In this document: piece by piece, positions 44,153 through 52,041 of the stretch
How positions within the stretch are numbered: position 1 is the stretch's first letter
Layout: each line of letters starts with the position of its first letter
Origin: TMED88 sp964515335
GTDB lineage: Bacteria > Myxococcota_A > UBA9160 > UBA4427
Assembly (NCBI GenBank): GCA_964515335.1
Contig: CAZETS010000020.1
Coordinates: forward strand, 6,085 to 70,084
Reading direction: 5' to 3'
DNA length: 64,000 nucleotides
The notes under the pieces: model-generated
What the model saw: the letters and a program-made list of their open reading frames with translations, nothing else
Told to the model about the DNA's origin: nothing
Database searches by the model: none
Position numbers and translations under genes: made by a program

Positions 44153-44168
44153 GGAGGAAGGCTCCATT
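44153..44168 (+). promoter_or_regulatory. Ribosome-binding site and ATT start codon of infC
   Basis: GGAGG (44153-44157) lies 8 nt before an ATT codon at 44166. No ATG, GTG or TTG in frame gives the conserved IF3 N-terminus. The AUU start of infC is the classic basis of IF3 autoregulation in E. coli. Confidence 0.8.
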
Positions 44169-44867
44169 CCTGGTAGAGGCAGATCGCGATTTCGCATCGT
44201 CGCCCCCGAGAAGGACACGACCCGCGTCAACGAGCGCATCCGCGTGCGCGAGGTGCGCGTGATCGGGTCGGACAGCGAGCAGCTGGGGGTCATGTCGCCC
44301 GAAGAGGCGCTTGCACTGGCGCGCGAGGAGGGGCTCGACCTCGTCGAGGTCGCCGCCAACTCGCGGCCTCCCGTGTGTCGTATCATGGACTACGGGAAGT
44401 ACAAGTACGAGCAAAAGAAGAAGAAGTCGAGCAAACAGTCGCACTCGGCCACGCTGAAGGAAGTGAAGCTTCGGCCGGGCACCGACCAGCACGACCTGAA
44501 CTTCAAGCTCAACAACGTCCGGCGTTTCCTGATGGACGGCGACAAGGTGAAGATCACCGTGATGTTCCGCGGACGCGAGATGGTGCACACCAGCCGCGGC
44601 CGGGCCCAACTTCAGGAAGTCATGAAGCAGCTCGGACCGATTGCGAAGATGGAGAACCCGCCGCGCATGGAAGGGCGGTTCCTGTCGATGATCCTCATCG
44701 GAGACCGCGAGGTGATCTCCGAATACAAGCGCCAGGAAGAAGCCGATCGGGCCGCTGGCGGAGAAGAGCCGCAGCCCGAGGCAGCAGGAGCGGGCGCAGA
44801 AGCCCAGGAAGAGCACACCGCGGAAGCGTCGCAGTCCGACGCCGCTGCACAGCACACGGAGTCGTGA
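44166..44867 (+). CDS. infC: Translation initiation factor IF-3
   Basis: Binds the 30S subunit and checks start codon and initiator tRNA. With the ATT start the product has 233 residues. It includes the conserved segment TRVNERIRVREVRVIGSDSE, which would be cut by starting at GTG 44244. N-terminal domain: EEALALAREEGLDLVEVAAN and RIMDYGKYKYEQKKK. C-terminal domain: EVKLRPGTDQHDLNFKLNN and GRFLSMILIGD. A Glu/Ala-rich tail of about 35 residues is an extension. IF-3 itself discriminates against AUU, so the codon gives negative feedback; this is established in E. coli and inferred here. Confidence 0.95.
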   Translation: MPGRGRSRFRIVAPEKDTTRVNERIRVREVRVIGSDSEQLGVMSPEEALALAREEGLDLVEVAANSRPPVCRIMDYGKYKYEQKKKKSSKQSHSATLKEVKLRPGTDQHDLNFKLNNVRRFLMDGDKVKITVMFRGREMVHTSRGRAQLQEVMKQLGPIAKMENPPRMEGRFLSMILIGDREVISEYKRQEEADRAAGGEEPQPEAAGAGAEAQEEHTAEASQSDAAAQHTES

Positions 44868-44871
44868 AACG

Positions 44872-45069
44872 ATGCCGAAGATGAAGTCGCACCGAGGCAG
44901 CGCGAAGCGCTTCTCCCGGACCGGGTCCGGGAAGATCAAGCGCTATCGCGCCAACAAGCAGCACATCCTCACCACGAAGACGACCAAGCGGAAGCGCCAG
45001 CTCCGTCGCAGCGACGAGGTGGCGGCGCAGGACGTGCCGCGCGTCGAGCGGCTGCTGCCGTATCTCTGA
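44872..45069 (+). CDS. rpmI: 50S ribosomal protein bL35
   Basis: 65-residue, very basic protein with the family start MPKMKSHRGSAKRFSRTGSGKIKR and the middle motif KQHILTTKTTKRKRQLR. It begins 4 nt after infC. Length and motifs are typical. In E. coli, L20 represses rpmI and rplT translation through a pseudoknot; I could not verify such a structure here. Confidence 0.97.
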   Translation: MPKMKSHRGSAKRFSRTGSGKIKRYRANKQHILTTKTTKRKRQLRRSDEVAAQDVPRVERLLPYL

Positions 45070-45108
45070 TCGCGCGGGGCGAAGCGCCCCGGCCAAGGAA
45101 GGATTCCG

Positions 45109-45465
45109 ATGTCTAGAGTCAAGCGGGGCGTTCCCGCCCACAAGCGCCGAAAGGCCGTACTGAAGCGAGCCAAGGGCTTCTACGGCGGCCGCAGCAAGCT
45201 TCACGGTGTGGCCCTCGAGGCCGTCGAGAAGGCCGACCTCTACGCCTATCGCGGGCGCAAGCAGCGCAAGCGGGAGTTCAGGGCGCTCTGGATCGCGCGC
45301 ATCAACGCGGCCGCCCGAGAGCACGACCTGTCGTACAGCCGCCTGATGGACGGGCTCAAGAAGGCAGGCGTCGAACTCGACCGCAAGGCGCTCGCCCAGC
45401 TCGCCCTGGACGACCCGAAGGCATTCGGCGAGCTGGCCGCACTGGCCCGCACGGGAGCGGCCTGA
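45109..45465 (+). CDS. rplT: 50S ribosomal protein bL20
   Basis: 118-residue protein that binds 23S rRNA early in 50S assembly and, in E. coli, autoregulates its operon. The N-terminus SRVKRGVPAHKRRKAVLKRA and the segment KGFYGGRSKLH are characteristic, followed by RQRKREFRALWIARINAA. A good AAGGAAGG ribosome site precedes the ATG. In many genomes pheS and pheT follow; here a hairpin region and ihfA do. Confidence 0.97.
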   Translation: MSRVKRGVPAHKRRKAVLKRAKGFYGGRSKLHGVALEAVEKADLYAYRGRKQRKREFRALWIARINAAAREHDLSYSRLMDGLKKAGVELDRKALAQLALDDPKAFGELAALARTGAA

Positions 45466-45535
45466 GCCGGGACTTCATGTCACACCCCGGTTGGTCGGCT
45501 CGAGCCGCCTGGCGGCGCGCATCGGCTTCCGGGGG

Positions 45536-45576
45536 GGATGCGCCCCACCTGGGTGGCCAGGCCGGCCGGCGCATCC
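45536..45576 (+). terminator. Structured GC hairpin after rplT
   Basis: GGATGCGCC pairs with GGCGCATCC (9 bp); the loop itself contains CCACC-TG-GGTGG. It likely marks the end of the ribosomal-protein transcript, though it has no T-tract. It sits where pheST would normally begin. Confidence 0.5.
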
Positions 45577-45691
45577 GGGTGGGGGCCGAAAACCGCCCCT
45601 CGCGACCGCGCGCGAACTGTAGTTGAGCAGGTAAACTGCCGAAACCACGAAGGTAATTCGAGCACTGTCCCGCGCTGCGCCGGAGGCTTGC

Positions 45692-46009
45692 ATGACCAAG
45701 GCAGAGATCGTCGAACAGATCTACGAGCGAGTCGGCTTCTCGAAGAAGGAAGCCGCCGAGCTGGTGGAGAAGGTCTTCGAGATCATCAAGGACACCCTCG
45801 CCGAGGGTGAGAAGGTGAAGATCTCCGGTTTCGGAAACTTCGTGGTCCGCCACAAGAACGCCCGCAAGGGACGCAATCCCCAGACCGGTCAGGAAATCCT
45901 CCTCGAGGAGCGCAAGGTGCTGACCTTCAAGCCGAGTCTCGTGCTAAAAAACATCCTGAACGAGACGGAAGAATCGGCCGAGGACGAGACGGAGCAGCGC
46001 TCGATCTGA
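45692..46009 (+). CDS. ihfA: Integration host factor alpha-type DNA-binding protein
   Basis: 105-residue HU/IHF-family nucleoid protein that bends DNA. Visible landmarks are TKAEIVEQIYERVGFSKKEA (helices 1-2), GEKVKISGFGNFVVRHKNARKGRNPQTGQ with the beta-arm and the DNA-intercalating proline, and LTFKPSLVLKNILN. The acidic tail (EETEESAEDETEQ, about residues 90-102) is a family extension. Position before a MerR gene matches the usual pheT-ihfA-merR order with pheT absent. A GCCGGAGGC ribosome site lies upstream. Confidence 0.95.
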   Translation: MTKAEIVEQIYERVGFSKKEAAELVEKVFEIIKDTLAEGEKVKISGFGNFVVRHKNARKGRNPQTGQEILLEERKVLTFKPSLVLKNILNETEESAEDETEQRSI

Positions 46010-46110
46010 AGCATCCGGGCCCGGTCCAGCTAGACGGACCGCGGCAGCACGATGCACCCCGATCGCCTCCCTCTCGTCACCGGGCGACAGACCAGCACAC
46101 GGCGGGCAGC

Positions 46111-46150
46111 GAGGCGGGTAACGAGGCGCGCAACCAGGCGCGCAACCCGG
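46111..46150 (+). repeat. 12-bp tandem repeat upstream of or inside the MerR gene
   Basis: GAGGCGGGTAAC, GAGGCGCGCAAC and CAGGCGCGCAAC, plus a partial fourth unit. In the longer MerR frame these 12-bp units encode four-residue RRxT repeats. Confidence 0.6.
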
Positions 46151-46177
46151 CGCACCCGGACGCAAAAGGGGGCGTGG

Positions 46178-46720
46178 ATGGCGGTCGCCAAGGGCACGCC
46201 GAGCGGGTCGCGCCGGAGCAAGGCCAGTGCGAAGCGCGGAGCCACACGCACGCGCAGCTCGGGCGGTGCGAAGGCGCAGAAACCCGCTGCGAAGAAGGCC
46301 GCCGAAGCCGACCAGCTGTCCGACGGCAAGCTCTACTACCGCATCGGCGAGGTCGCCAAGATCACCGATGTGAAGCCCCACGTCCTGCGGTACTGGGAGA
46401 CCGAATTCCGCTGGATGGCGCCGCCCAAGTCGAGGTCCAAGCAGCGTCTCTATCGCCGCAAGGACATCGACATGATCCTGCTCATCAAGAAGCTGCTCTA
46501 TGACGAGCGCTACACGATCGCGGGCGCCCGGCAGCGGCTGCGCGAGCTGGGGCTCGCGAAGGCGCTCGAGGGCGCGAACGATGCCGAACAGGTCGCCACG
46601 ACGGCGGAGGCCGGCGACGAGGCCTCGAACGTGGAATCGAGGGCGGTGGCAGTGAGCGAGCTGCGCAGCGGCTACCGCCGCATCCGCCGGGAGCTGCAGG
46701 CGCTGCGCGACGTGCTGTGA
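46178..46720 (+). CDS. MerR-family regulator with basic Lys/Ala-rich N-terminus
   Basis: 180 residues with ATG 46178, which has AAAAGGGGG 7 nt upstream. The first 55 residues are histone-H1-like (RRSKASAKRG, KPAAKKAAEA). The winged helix then reads LYYRIGEVAKITDVKPHVLRYWETEF, with QRLYRRKDIDMILLIKKLLYDERYTIAGARQRL and a C-terminal coiled coil. An upstream ATG at 46052 would add 42 residues with an Arg-rich RRAT repeat. Such MerR proteins next to ihfA occur widely in Deltaproteobacteria-type genomes; the target is unknown. The basic tail suggests additional nonspecific DNA binding. Confidence 0.88.
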   Translation: MAVAKGTPSGSRRSKASAKRGATRTRSSGGAKAQKPAAKKAAEADQLSDGKLYYRIGEVAKITDVKPHVLRYWETEFRWMAPPKSRSKQRLYRRKDIDMILLIKKLLYDERYTIAGARQRLRELGLAKALEGANDAEQVATTAEAGDEASNVESRAVAVSELRSGYRRIRRELQALRDVL

Positions 46721-46890
46721 GCGGCGGCTGCGGCCGCGCGTAAGCGGGCCGGGCCGGGTCTGAGCACGGCTGCTCGGAGATGCAAGCAGCGCGGCCCCGA
46801 GGGGGGATCGCGCGCCTGGCCGGCACGTCGCTCGCCTGCCGGTCGTGACGCGGCTTGAGTCAGGACGCGGTTCTCCCGACAGGTTCACCT

Positions 46891-47907
46891 GTGGGCGCGT
46901 TCGACTTGCAGAATCCGGCAGCGCACGGCCTCGAGGGCGACGAAGACGAATACGCGTGCCGCGTAGCCGTCCGCATGGCTCTCGACACGGCCTGCAGCGC
47001 TTCGGCCTGCGCGGCCTTTCGCGAGACCGTGGACCCTCGCTCGTACGTGCCGCGGACGGACACCGAAGATGCCCTCGACGCGCTCGCCGGTGTGTTCCGC
47101 GGTGACGACCTCGCCGGCGTGCTCTGCGGCCCACCGGGGCTCGGAAAGACGCTGGTCCTGCGGCTGCTCGAGGGCCGTCATCGCGACGTGTCCCGACCCG
47201 TGTATCTGCCGTACGCCTCGCTCGAGCTGGACGAGCTGTGGGCCTGGACGCTCGGCCTGCTCGGGCAGCCCCGCGTCGCGGACGTGGATCGTGCGGTCGA
47301 GGATCTTGCCCGCGAAGGCCGGCAGCAGGGCCGGCCACTCGTGCTGCTGATCGACGAGGCGAACTCGATGCCCCTCGACACGGCGCGCGGCCTCGGAGAG
47401 CGCGTCGCGGAACTCTCCGGTGACTTGCGCCTGGTGCTGACCGCTCCGGACGACGCGCGCACGAGCCGCGTGGTGGCGGCACTCGGCCTCGATGTCCTGG
47501 ACTGCGCGCTGCGCGCTCCGCTGAGCGCCGACGAGACACATCGCTACGTGAGCGAGCGGCTTCGCGAAGCGGGGGCCCCGTCGGAACTGTTCGAGCGTCT
47601 GCGTAGGCCCGTGCTTCGCCGCCTGCACGGGCTCTCCGGTGGCAACCCCCGCCGTCTGCTGGTGCTGGCCAGCGAAGTGATCCGGGGCGAGGCCGGCGAA
47701 GCCGTACTGCAGTGCATCGAGCCGGCCTGGTCGGAGCTTGCCGGCGAGCCCGACTGCGCGGAAGAGCCGGCCCCGCTGGAAGTCATCGCGGGCGAGGTCG
47801 ACATCCTCGATCTCGACGAGATCGGCCCGACACCCGATCCGCCGGCCCCCGTTCGGACCTCCCGGCCGCGCCGCCGTCGGCGTCGACAGCGCCGCGCAAT
47901 CCGCTAA
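46891..47907 (+). CDS. ExeA/GspA-like AAA ATPase, soluble
   Basis: About 338 residues. Walker A is GPPGLGKT, Walker B is PLVLLIDEANSM, and the ExeA-type C-terminal part is LSADETHRYVSERLREAG with FERLRRPVLRRLHGLSGGNPRRLL. The C-terminus ends in a very basic tail (RPRRRRRRQRRAIR) rather than a transmembrane helix. ExeA-family ATPases usually work with secretion, mobile-element or peptidoglycan-linked partners; none is beside it. A second ExeA-like ATPase with a membrane anchor lies 4 kb away on the other strand. The start is uncertain: TTG 46855, GTG 46891 and ATG 46975 are all in frame. Confidence 0.78.
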   Translation: MGAFDLQNPAAHGLEGDEDEYACRVAVRMALDTACSASACAAFRETVDPRSYVPRTDTEDALDALAGVFRGDDLAGVLCGPPGLGKTLVLRLLEGRHRDVSRPVYLPYASLELDELWAWTLGLLGQPRVADVDRAVEDLAREGRQQGRPLVLLIDEANSMPLDTARGLGERVAELSGDLRLVLTAPDDARTSRVVAALGLDVLDCALRAPLSADETHRYVSERLREAGAPSELFERLRRPVLRRLHGLSGGNPRRLLVLASEVIRGEAGEAVLQCIEPAWSELAGEPDCAEEPAPLEVIAGEVDILDLDEIGPTPDPPAPVRTSRPRRRRRRQRRAIR

Positions 47908-47921
47908 ACACCCACTCCGGG

Positions 47922-47998
47922 CGGGCCGTGGCGCAGCTTGGTAGCGCGCTTGACTGGGGGTCAAGAGGTCGCGGGTTCGAATCCCGCCGGCCCGACCA
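47922..47998 (+). tRNA. tRNA-Pro (anticodon GGG), CCA encoded
   Basis: Acceptor CGGGCCG/CGGCCCG, D-arm GCGC/GCGC, anticodon stem CTTGA/TCAAG with loop CTGGGGG, and T-arm GCGGG/CCCGC with TTCGAAT, followed by A and CCA. It starts 14 nt after the ATPase stop, so its promoter must lie inside that gene or they are cotranscribed. The SulP gene converges on it. Confidence 0.95.
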
Positions 47999-48085
47999 TT
48001 CGAGGCCGGGCAACGCGCTTTCCCTGCGACCGGCGCGACTCGTTGCAGCCGCTCGAGCAGGCGCCTCTGATGCCGCGTGCGGCGT

Positions 48086-49840
48086 TCAGGCAGGTTCGCC
48101 GAGCCGCCGCCAGGGTGCGCGGTCGGTCTCGTCGGTCTCGTTGGCGGCGAGATGGCGCGCCTGACGGAGGGCCTCCTCGAAGCCCTCGAAGAGACGCTCG
48201 CCGGAGCGCACCAGGCCCTCGTCGCCGAGCAGGTCGACGAGCTCGGTGCCGTCGAGCATCTCGAGCTGCTCGGGCGTGAGCCCGCACAGCACGAAGCGCG
48301 TGCCCTTGTCACCGAGGCGCTCGACCGAAGCGCGCAGGCTCTCGAGCACGGTGGCGTCGAGGTAGGTGACGCGCTTCATGCGCAGGACGACGACGCGGGG
48401 CCCGTGCAGGCCGATGTCGGCGAGCCGGTCCGACAGCTGCTGGGCGACGGCGAAGTTGAGGTCGCCCTCGAGATGCAGGAGCACGACCGGCGTGTCGCCG
48501 GTCTGCTCGTCGATCGCGTGTTCGCTGAAACGGTGCGGGCCGCTCTCGACGAGCTCGGTGATCTGCAGGCGCCCCGAGCGGCGGATCAGCAGCGCCAGCG
48601 AGAGGAAGACGCCCACGTACAGCGCCTGGACGAGATCGACCCACAGGGTGGCCAGCAGGGTAAAGATCAGCACCATCGCATCGCCGCGGGTCGTCGCCGC
48701 GCGGCGCAGGGCCGGGATGCGGATCAGCTCGATGCCCGACAGGAAGACCAGGCCCACGAGCGCGGCCATCGGGATGGGCCGGATCAGCGGGGCCAGAAAC
48801 GGCAGCCCGATCGCGATCGCGACGCCGGCCGAGAGGGCGGCCAGGCGCGAGCGGCCGCCCGCGCTGCGGGCGATCGCCGAACGGGTGAGGGAGCCGCTGG
48901 TCACCATGCCGCCGAGCAGGGAGGAGACCAGGTTGCCGGCACCCTGGGCGAACAACGCGCGGTCGGCGTCCAGCTGCAAGGGGGCGCCCACCGGCGGTAC
49001 GCTGCGCGCGCTCGCCACCGACTGCACGGTGACGAGCAGGGCCAGCGCGAAGGCCGGTCCGACCAATGCACCGAAGTGGACATCGTGGGGCAGCGAGGGC
49101 GCCGTCCACTGGAAAGCCACGTCACCGATCCGCGCCAGGGCATGCTCGCCCCGACTCCAGCCGAGCGACTCGGAGAGCAGCGTCGCCGCTCCGAGCACGA
49201 TCAGCGCGCCGGGCAGCCGTCGATCGATTCGCCGGACGATCAACACGGCGATCGGCACACCGATCGCGAGCCCCAGCGCGCGTGGTCCGGCGTCGGTCAG
49301 TGCGCGGGCCGCGTCTACGAAGACGGGCCAGCTGTTCGGCGCGAACCCGCCCGGATGCGGGCTCGGCGCGAGGCCCGGGGCCAGCTCGGGGACGAGACGC
49401 AGGGCGATCAGCAGGCCGGCTCCCGTCGCGAAGCCGATCACCACGCTGTCCGAGAGGAAGCGGCTCACGCGGCCGACTCCGACGAGGCCGAACGCGACCA
49501 GCATCCCGCCGGTGAGCAGCCCCGTGGCGAGCACCGACTCGATGGGAACGCGGCCCGTGCTCGCGACGACCGGTGCCACGACCGACAAGCCGAGCACGAG
49601 AGCGGTCGGGTTGGTGGGGCCCGTGACCAGATGCGGACTCGAGCCGAAGAGGGCGGCGACCGCGCACGGCAGCGCCGCCGCGATCAGCCCCATCTGGGGC
49701 GGCAATCCGGCCACCAGCGCGTAGGCGATGGCCTGCGGGACGGCGATCGCGGCCACCGTCAGCCCCGCCAGCAGGTCGTTGCCGATCGTCTCGCGGCGGG
49801 TGCCACGCAGATCCGGCGCGAAGCGCTCGAGAGTCGACAT
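48086..49840 (-). CDS. SulP-family anion permease with STAS domain
   Basis: 584-residue inner-membrane transporter of sulfate, bicarbonate or related anions. About 10-12 helices (for example LLAGLTVAAIAVPQAIAYALVAG at the start) carry the SulP signature around GLIAAALPCAVAALFGSSPHLVTGPTN. A C-terminal cytoplasmic STAS domain follows (about 440-560, VVLLHLEGDLNFAVAQQL and RVTYLDATVLESLRASVERLG). Its substrate cannot be read from sequence. It is the last gene of a minus-strand series, 13 nt after the AAA-LolA fusion. No carbonic anhydrase or sulfate assimilation gene is adjacent. Confidence 0.92.
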   Translation of the reverse strand: MSTLERFAPDLRGTRRETIGNDLLAGLTVAAIAVPQAIAYALVAGLPPQMGLIAAALPCAVAALFGSSPHLVTGPTNPTALVLGLSVVAPVVASTGRVPIESVLATGLLTGGMLVAFGLVGVGRVSRFLSDSVVIGFATGAGLLIALRLVPELAPGLAPSPHPGGFAPNSWPVFVDAARALTDAGPRALGLAIGVPIAVLIVRRIDRRLPGALIVLGAATLLSESLGWSRGEHALARIGDVAFQWTAPSLPHDVHFGALVGPAFALALLVTVQSVASARSVPPVGAPLQLDADRALFAQGAGNLVSSLLGGMVTSGSLTRSAIARSAGGRSRLAALSAGVAIAIGLPFLAPLIRPIPMAALVGLVFLSGIELIRIPALRRAATTRGDAMVLIFTLLATLWVDLVQALYVGVFLSLALLIRRSGRLQITELVESGPHRFSEHAIDEQTGDTPVVLLHLEGDLNFAVAQQLSDRLADIGLHGPRVVVLRMKRVTYLDATVLESLRASVERLGDKGTRFVLCGLTPEQLEMLDGTELVDLLGDEGLVRSGERLFEGFEEALRQARHLAANETDETDRAPWRRLGEPA

Positions 49841-49853
49841 GCGGGCCGTCGGG

Positions 49854-52034
49854 TCAGCGCCTCGGAAGGGTGAAGTCGGGGCCGACGATTCGCGAGAAGG
49901 TGAAGAGATCCGGGCCGGCGTCCGCCGGCAGCTCGCTGACCTCGACGTACGCGCGCGCGATCTCGTCGCCGGCCGCGCCGAACAGCCGCCACGTTCCGTC
50001 CCGCGTGTCACCGTTTTCGCCCGAAGGAGGCTCGTGGGGAACCACCAGTCGCCGAACCGGCGCTTCGGCTTGCGCGTCGTACCAGCGCACCTCGAGGACC
50101 TGCTCGTCTCGCTCGGCAATGGTGATCTCGATGCGGTCGTGGTCGGGCGGGGTGAGCGGCCGCGCGGAGACGACGAAGACCGGCGCTCCTGCGATCTCGT
50201 CTCCCGCGAACCCCGTCACCTCGAACTCGGCCGCACGGCGCGCTCGGAAGTCCGCGAAGCGGAAGCCCGTGCCCGCCAGCGGATCGTCGGCGCCGAGGGG
50301 GCGCACGCGGCGCTCCTCGGGCCAGAAGACGCGAGCTTCGGCGCCGGTGGGATCCTCTCCCCGGTCGAGCACCCGGGCCGCGCGCCGCTCGCCTTCGCCC
50401 GCCACGGCCCCGAGCGTGTGCAGGCGTCCGTCGATCTCGTCGTGGGCCAGCTCGACACGCTCGACACGCACCGGCTCGCCCGAGCGCAGGTCGATCAGCT
50501 CGACGCGCCACGCGCTGCCGGGCGGAACGAGCGAGACGAGTGCGCGCTCGAGGGTCGGGGCGCCCTGCTCGAGCGGCAGGGCTACGCGCGTCGAGCCCGA
50601 AGCGGCGAGGGGCGCAGGAGCGGCAGCGGAGGGCGGCGGCGCGTCGACCGGCGGCAGCGGACGCGTCGCGGTGCCGGCGGTGGGTGCGAGGGCAGCGACC
50701 ACTGCGACGGGCGCCGTGGAAGCGCGCTCGGCCGCGGGCGACGGCGCGGCAGGCGGCGGCGGCTTCGCGGTGTCGGGCGGGGCCGTCGCCGGTGACGGGG
50801 CGGGGGCGTCAGCGGGGGACGGCGGAGACACCGCGGGCGGCGGCGGAGTCTCGACGTGGGGAAGGGCGCGCGACCAGCCGTCGCCTTCGTCGCCCGGCAG
50901 CCGACCGGAGAGGTAGAGCGTGCCGCCTGCGCCGATCACCGCGCCAACCAGGGCGGCCAAGGCGACGATCCACGGGGACGTACGCCGCACGGTAATCTCG
51001 CGAACCGGTGCCGGCTCGCCCGGTCGCGCCGCGGGCAGGGGCTCCGGGTCGATCTCGTCCTGCTCGAGCAGCTGGTCCGTGGTGGGTCGTGGCGCGGGCC
51101 CTGGTGCGGGTCGTGTTGCTGGGGCGAGCTGCTCGGCCGTACGGGCCAGGCCCGCGCGATCGACCTCGCCGATCTCCTCGATGTCCCCGTCGAGGCAAGC
51201 GCTGCCGTCGATGTCCGCTGTGCCGAGGGCGTCGCGGACCGCCACCGGCAGGTCGCCGAGCAGTGCCGCGGCGTCGGCCACCTCCCGCGACCCGACGTGG
51301 CGGCCACCGGCCAGCGCCACTCTGTCGAGGGTCAGCGCGCAGACCCGGTTCACGGCGTCGGGCAGTCCCGCGGTTCGGCGCTGCACCTCGTCGAGCGCGC
51401 CGGGATCGAAGATCTCGCGCTCGCCGCCGGCGGCCAGCCGGATTCGCCGCTTCACGTAGCTGGCGGTGTCCTCGGCGGCAAGAGGTTCGAGGGCGATCAC
51501 CCTGGCGCCTCGCTGGCGAAGCCAGTCGGGCGCGCCGTCGTCGGGGGATCGGCGCACCACGGCGACCAGGTCCACGAGCAGCGTCGGGGAGCCGGCCGAG
51601 TTCGTCGCCGACCAGCTCGCCTCGATGTCGCGGAGCGTGCGCTCGGGCAGCTCCTCGGCTCGGTCGAGCACGATCACCGGCCGCCGGCCCGCGCGCTCGG
51701 CCTCGCAGAGCGCCTCGCGGGTCAGCGAGCCGCCGGCCACGTCCTGAAGCTGCTCGCACACCTCGTCGGAGAGCTCGGCGAAGGCCAGGGCCGCGTCGGA
51801 GGCCACCGCGATCGGTCTCTCGTTGGCCCACGCCTCGGCGAAGAGGCGCGTCAGCACGCTCTTGCCGACACCCGCCTCGCCCAGCACCGCGAGCCAGCCG
51901 GGCTGCGCGGCCAGGGCGTCACGCAGCTGCCCGATCGCGGTGCGCACCGGTCGTGTGGGCACCAGGAAGCGCACGTCCGGGTACTCCTCGAACGGGTCCG
52001 TCAGCAGCCAGAAGGCCTCGGTGGCGTGGCTCAT
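49854..52034 (-). CDS. ExeA-like AAA ATPase fused through a membrane helix to a LolA-like domain
   Basis: 726 residues with an unusual order. Residues 1-290 are an ExeA/GspA-type ATPase: FEEYPDVRFLVPT, Walker A GEAGVGKS (52-59), Walker B IVLDRAEE (121-128), and EDTASYVKRRIRLAAGG. One transmembrane helix lies at 354-378, followed by a 100-residue Pro/Ala linker. The periplasmic part (about 490-726) resembles outer-membrane lipoprotein-sorting (LolA-like) proteins: RVFWPEERRVRPLGADDPLAGTGFRFADF, then VFVVSARP and RRLVVP. The orientation predicted is ATPase in the cytoplasm, LolA-like fold in the periplasm. The LolA-like call is by fold pattern, not alignment. It starts 7 nt after the SRPBCC gene and precedes SulP by 13 nt. 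Confidence 0.78.
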   Translation of the reverse strand: MSHATEAFWLLTDPFEEYPDVRFLVPTRPVRTAIGQLRDALAAQPGWLAVLGEAGVGKSVLTRLFAEAWANERPIAVASDAALAFAELSDEVCEQLQDVAGGSLTREALCEAERAGRRPVIVLDRAEELPERTLRDIEASWSATNSAGSPTLLVDLVAVVRRSPDDGAPDWLRQRGARVIALEPLAAEDTASYVKRRIRLAAGGEREIFDPGALDEVQRRTAGLPDAVNRVCALTLDRVALAGGRHVGSREVADAAALLGDLPVAVRDALGTADIDGSACLDGDIEEIGEVDRAGLARTAEQLAPATRPAPGPAPRPTTDQLLEQDEIDPEPLPAARPGEPAPVREITVRRTSPWIVALAALVGAVIGAGGTLYLSGRLPGDEGDGWSRALPHVETPPPPAVSPPSPADAPAPSPATAPPDTAKPPPPAAPSPAAERASTAPVAVVAALAPTAGTATRPLPPVDAPPPSAAAPAPLAASGSTRVALPLEQGAPTLERALVSLVPPGSAWRVELIDLRSGEPVRVERVELAHDEIDGRLHTLGAVAGEGERRAARVLDRGEDPTGAEARVFWPEERRVRPLGADDPLAGTGFRFADFRARRAAEFEVTGFAGDEIAGAPVFVVSARPLTPPDHDRIEITIAERDEQVLEVRWYDAQAEAPVRRLVVPHEPPSGENGDTRDGTWRLFGAAGDEIARAYVEVSELPADAGPDLFTFSRIVGPDFTLPRR

Positions 52035-52041
52035 GGCCGCC

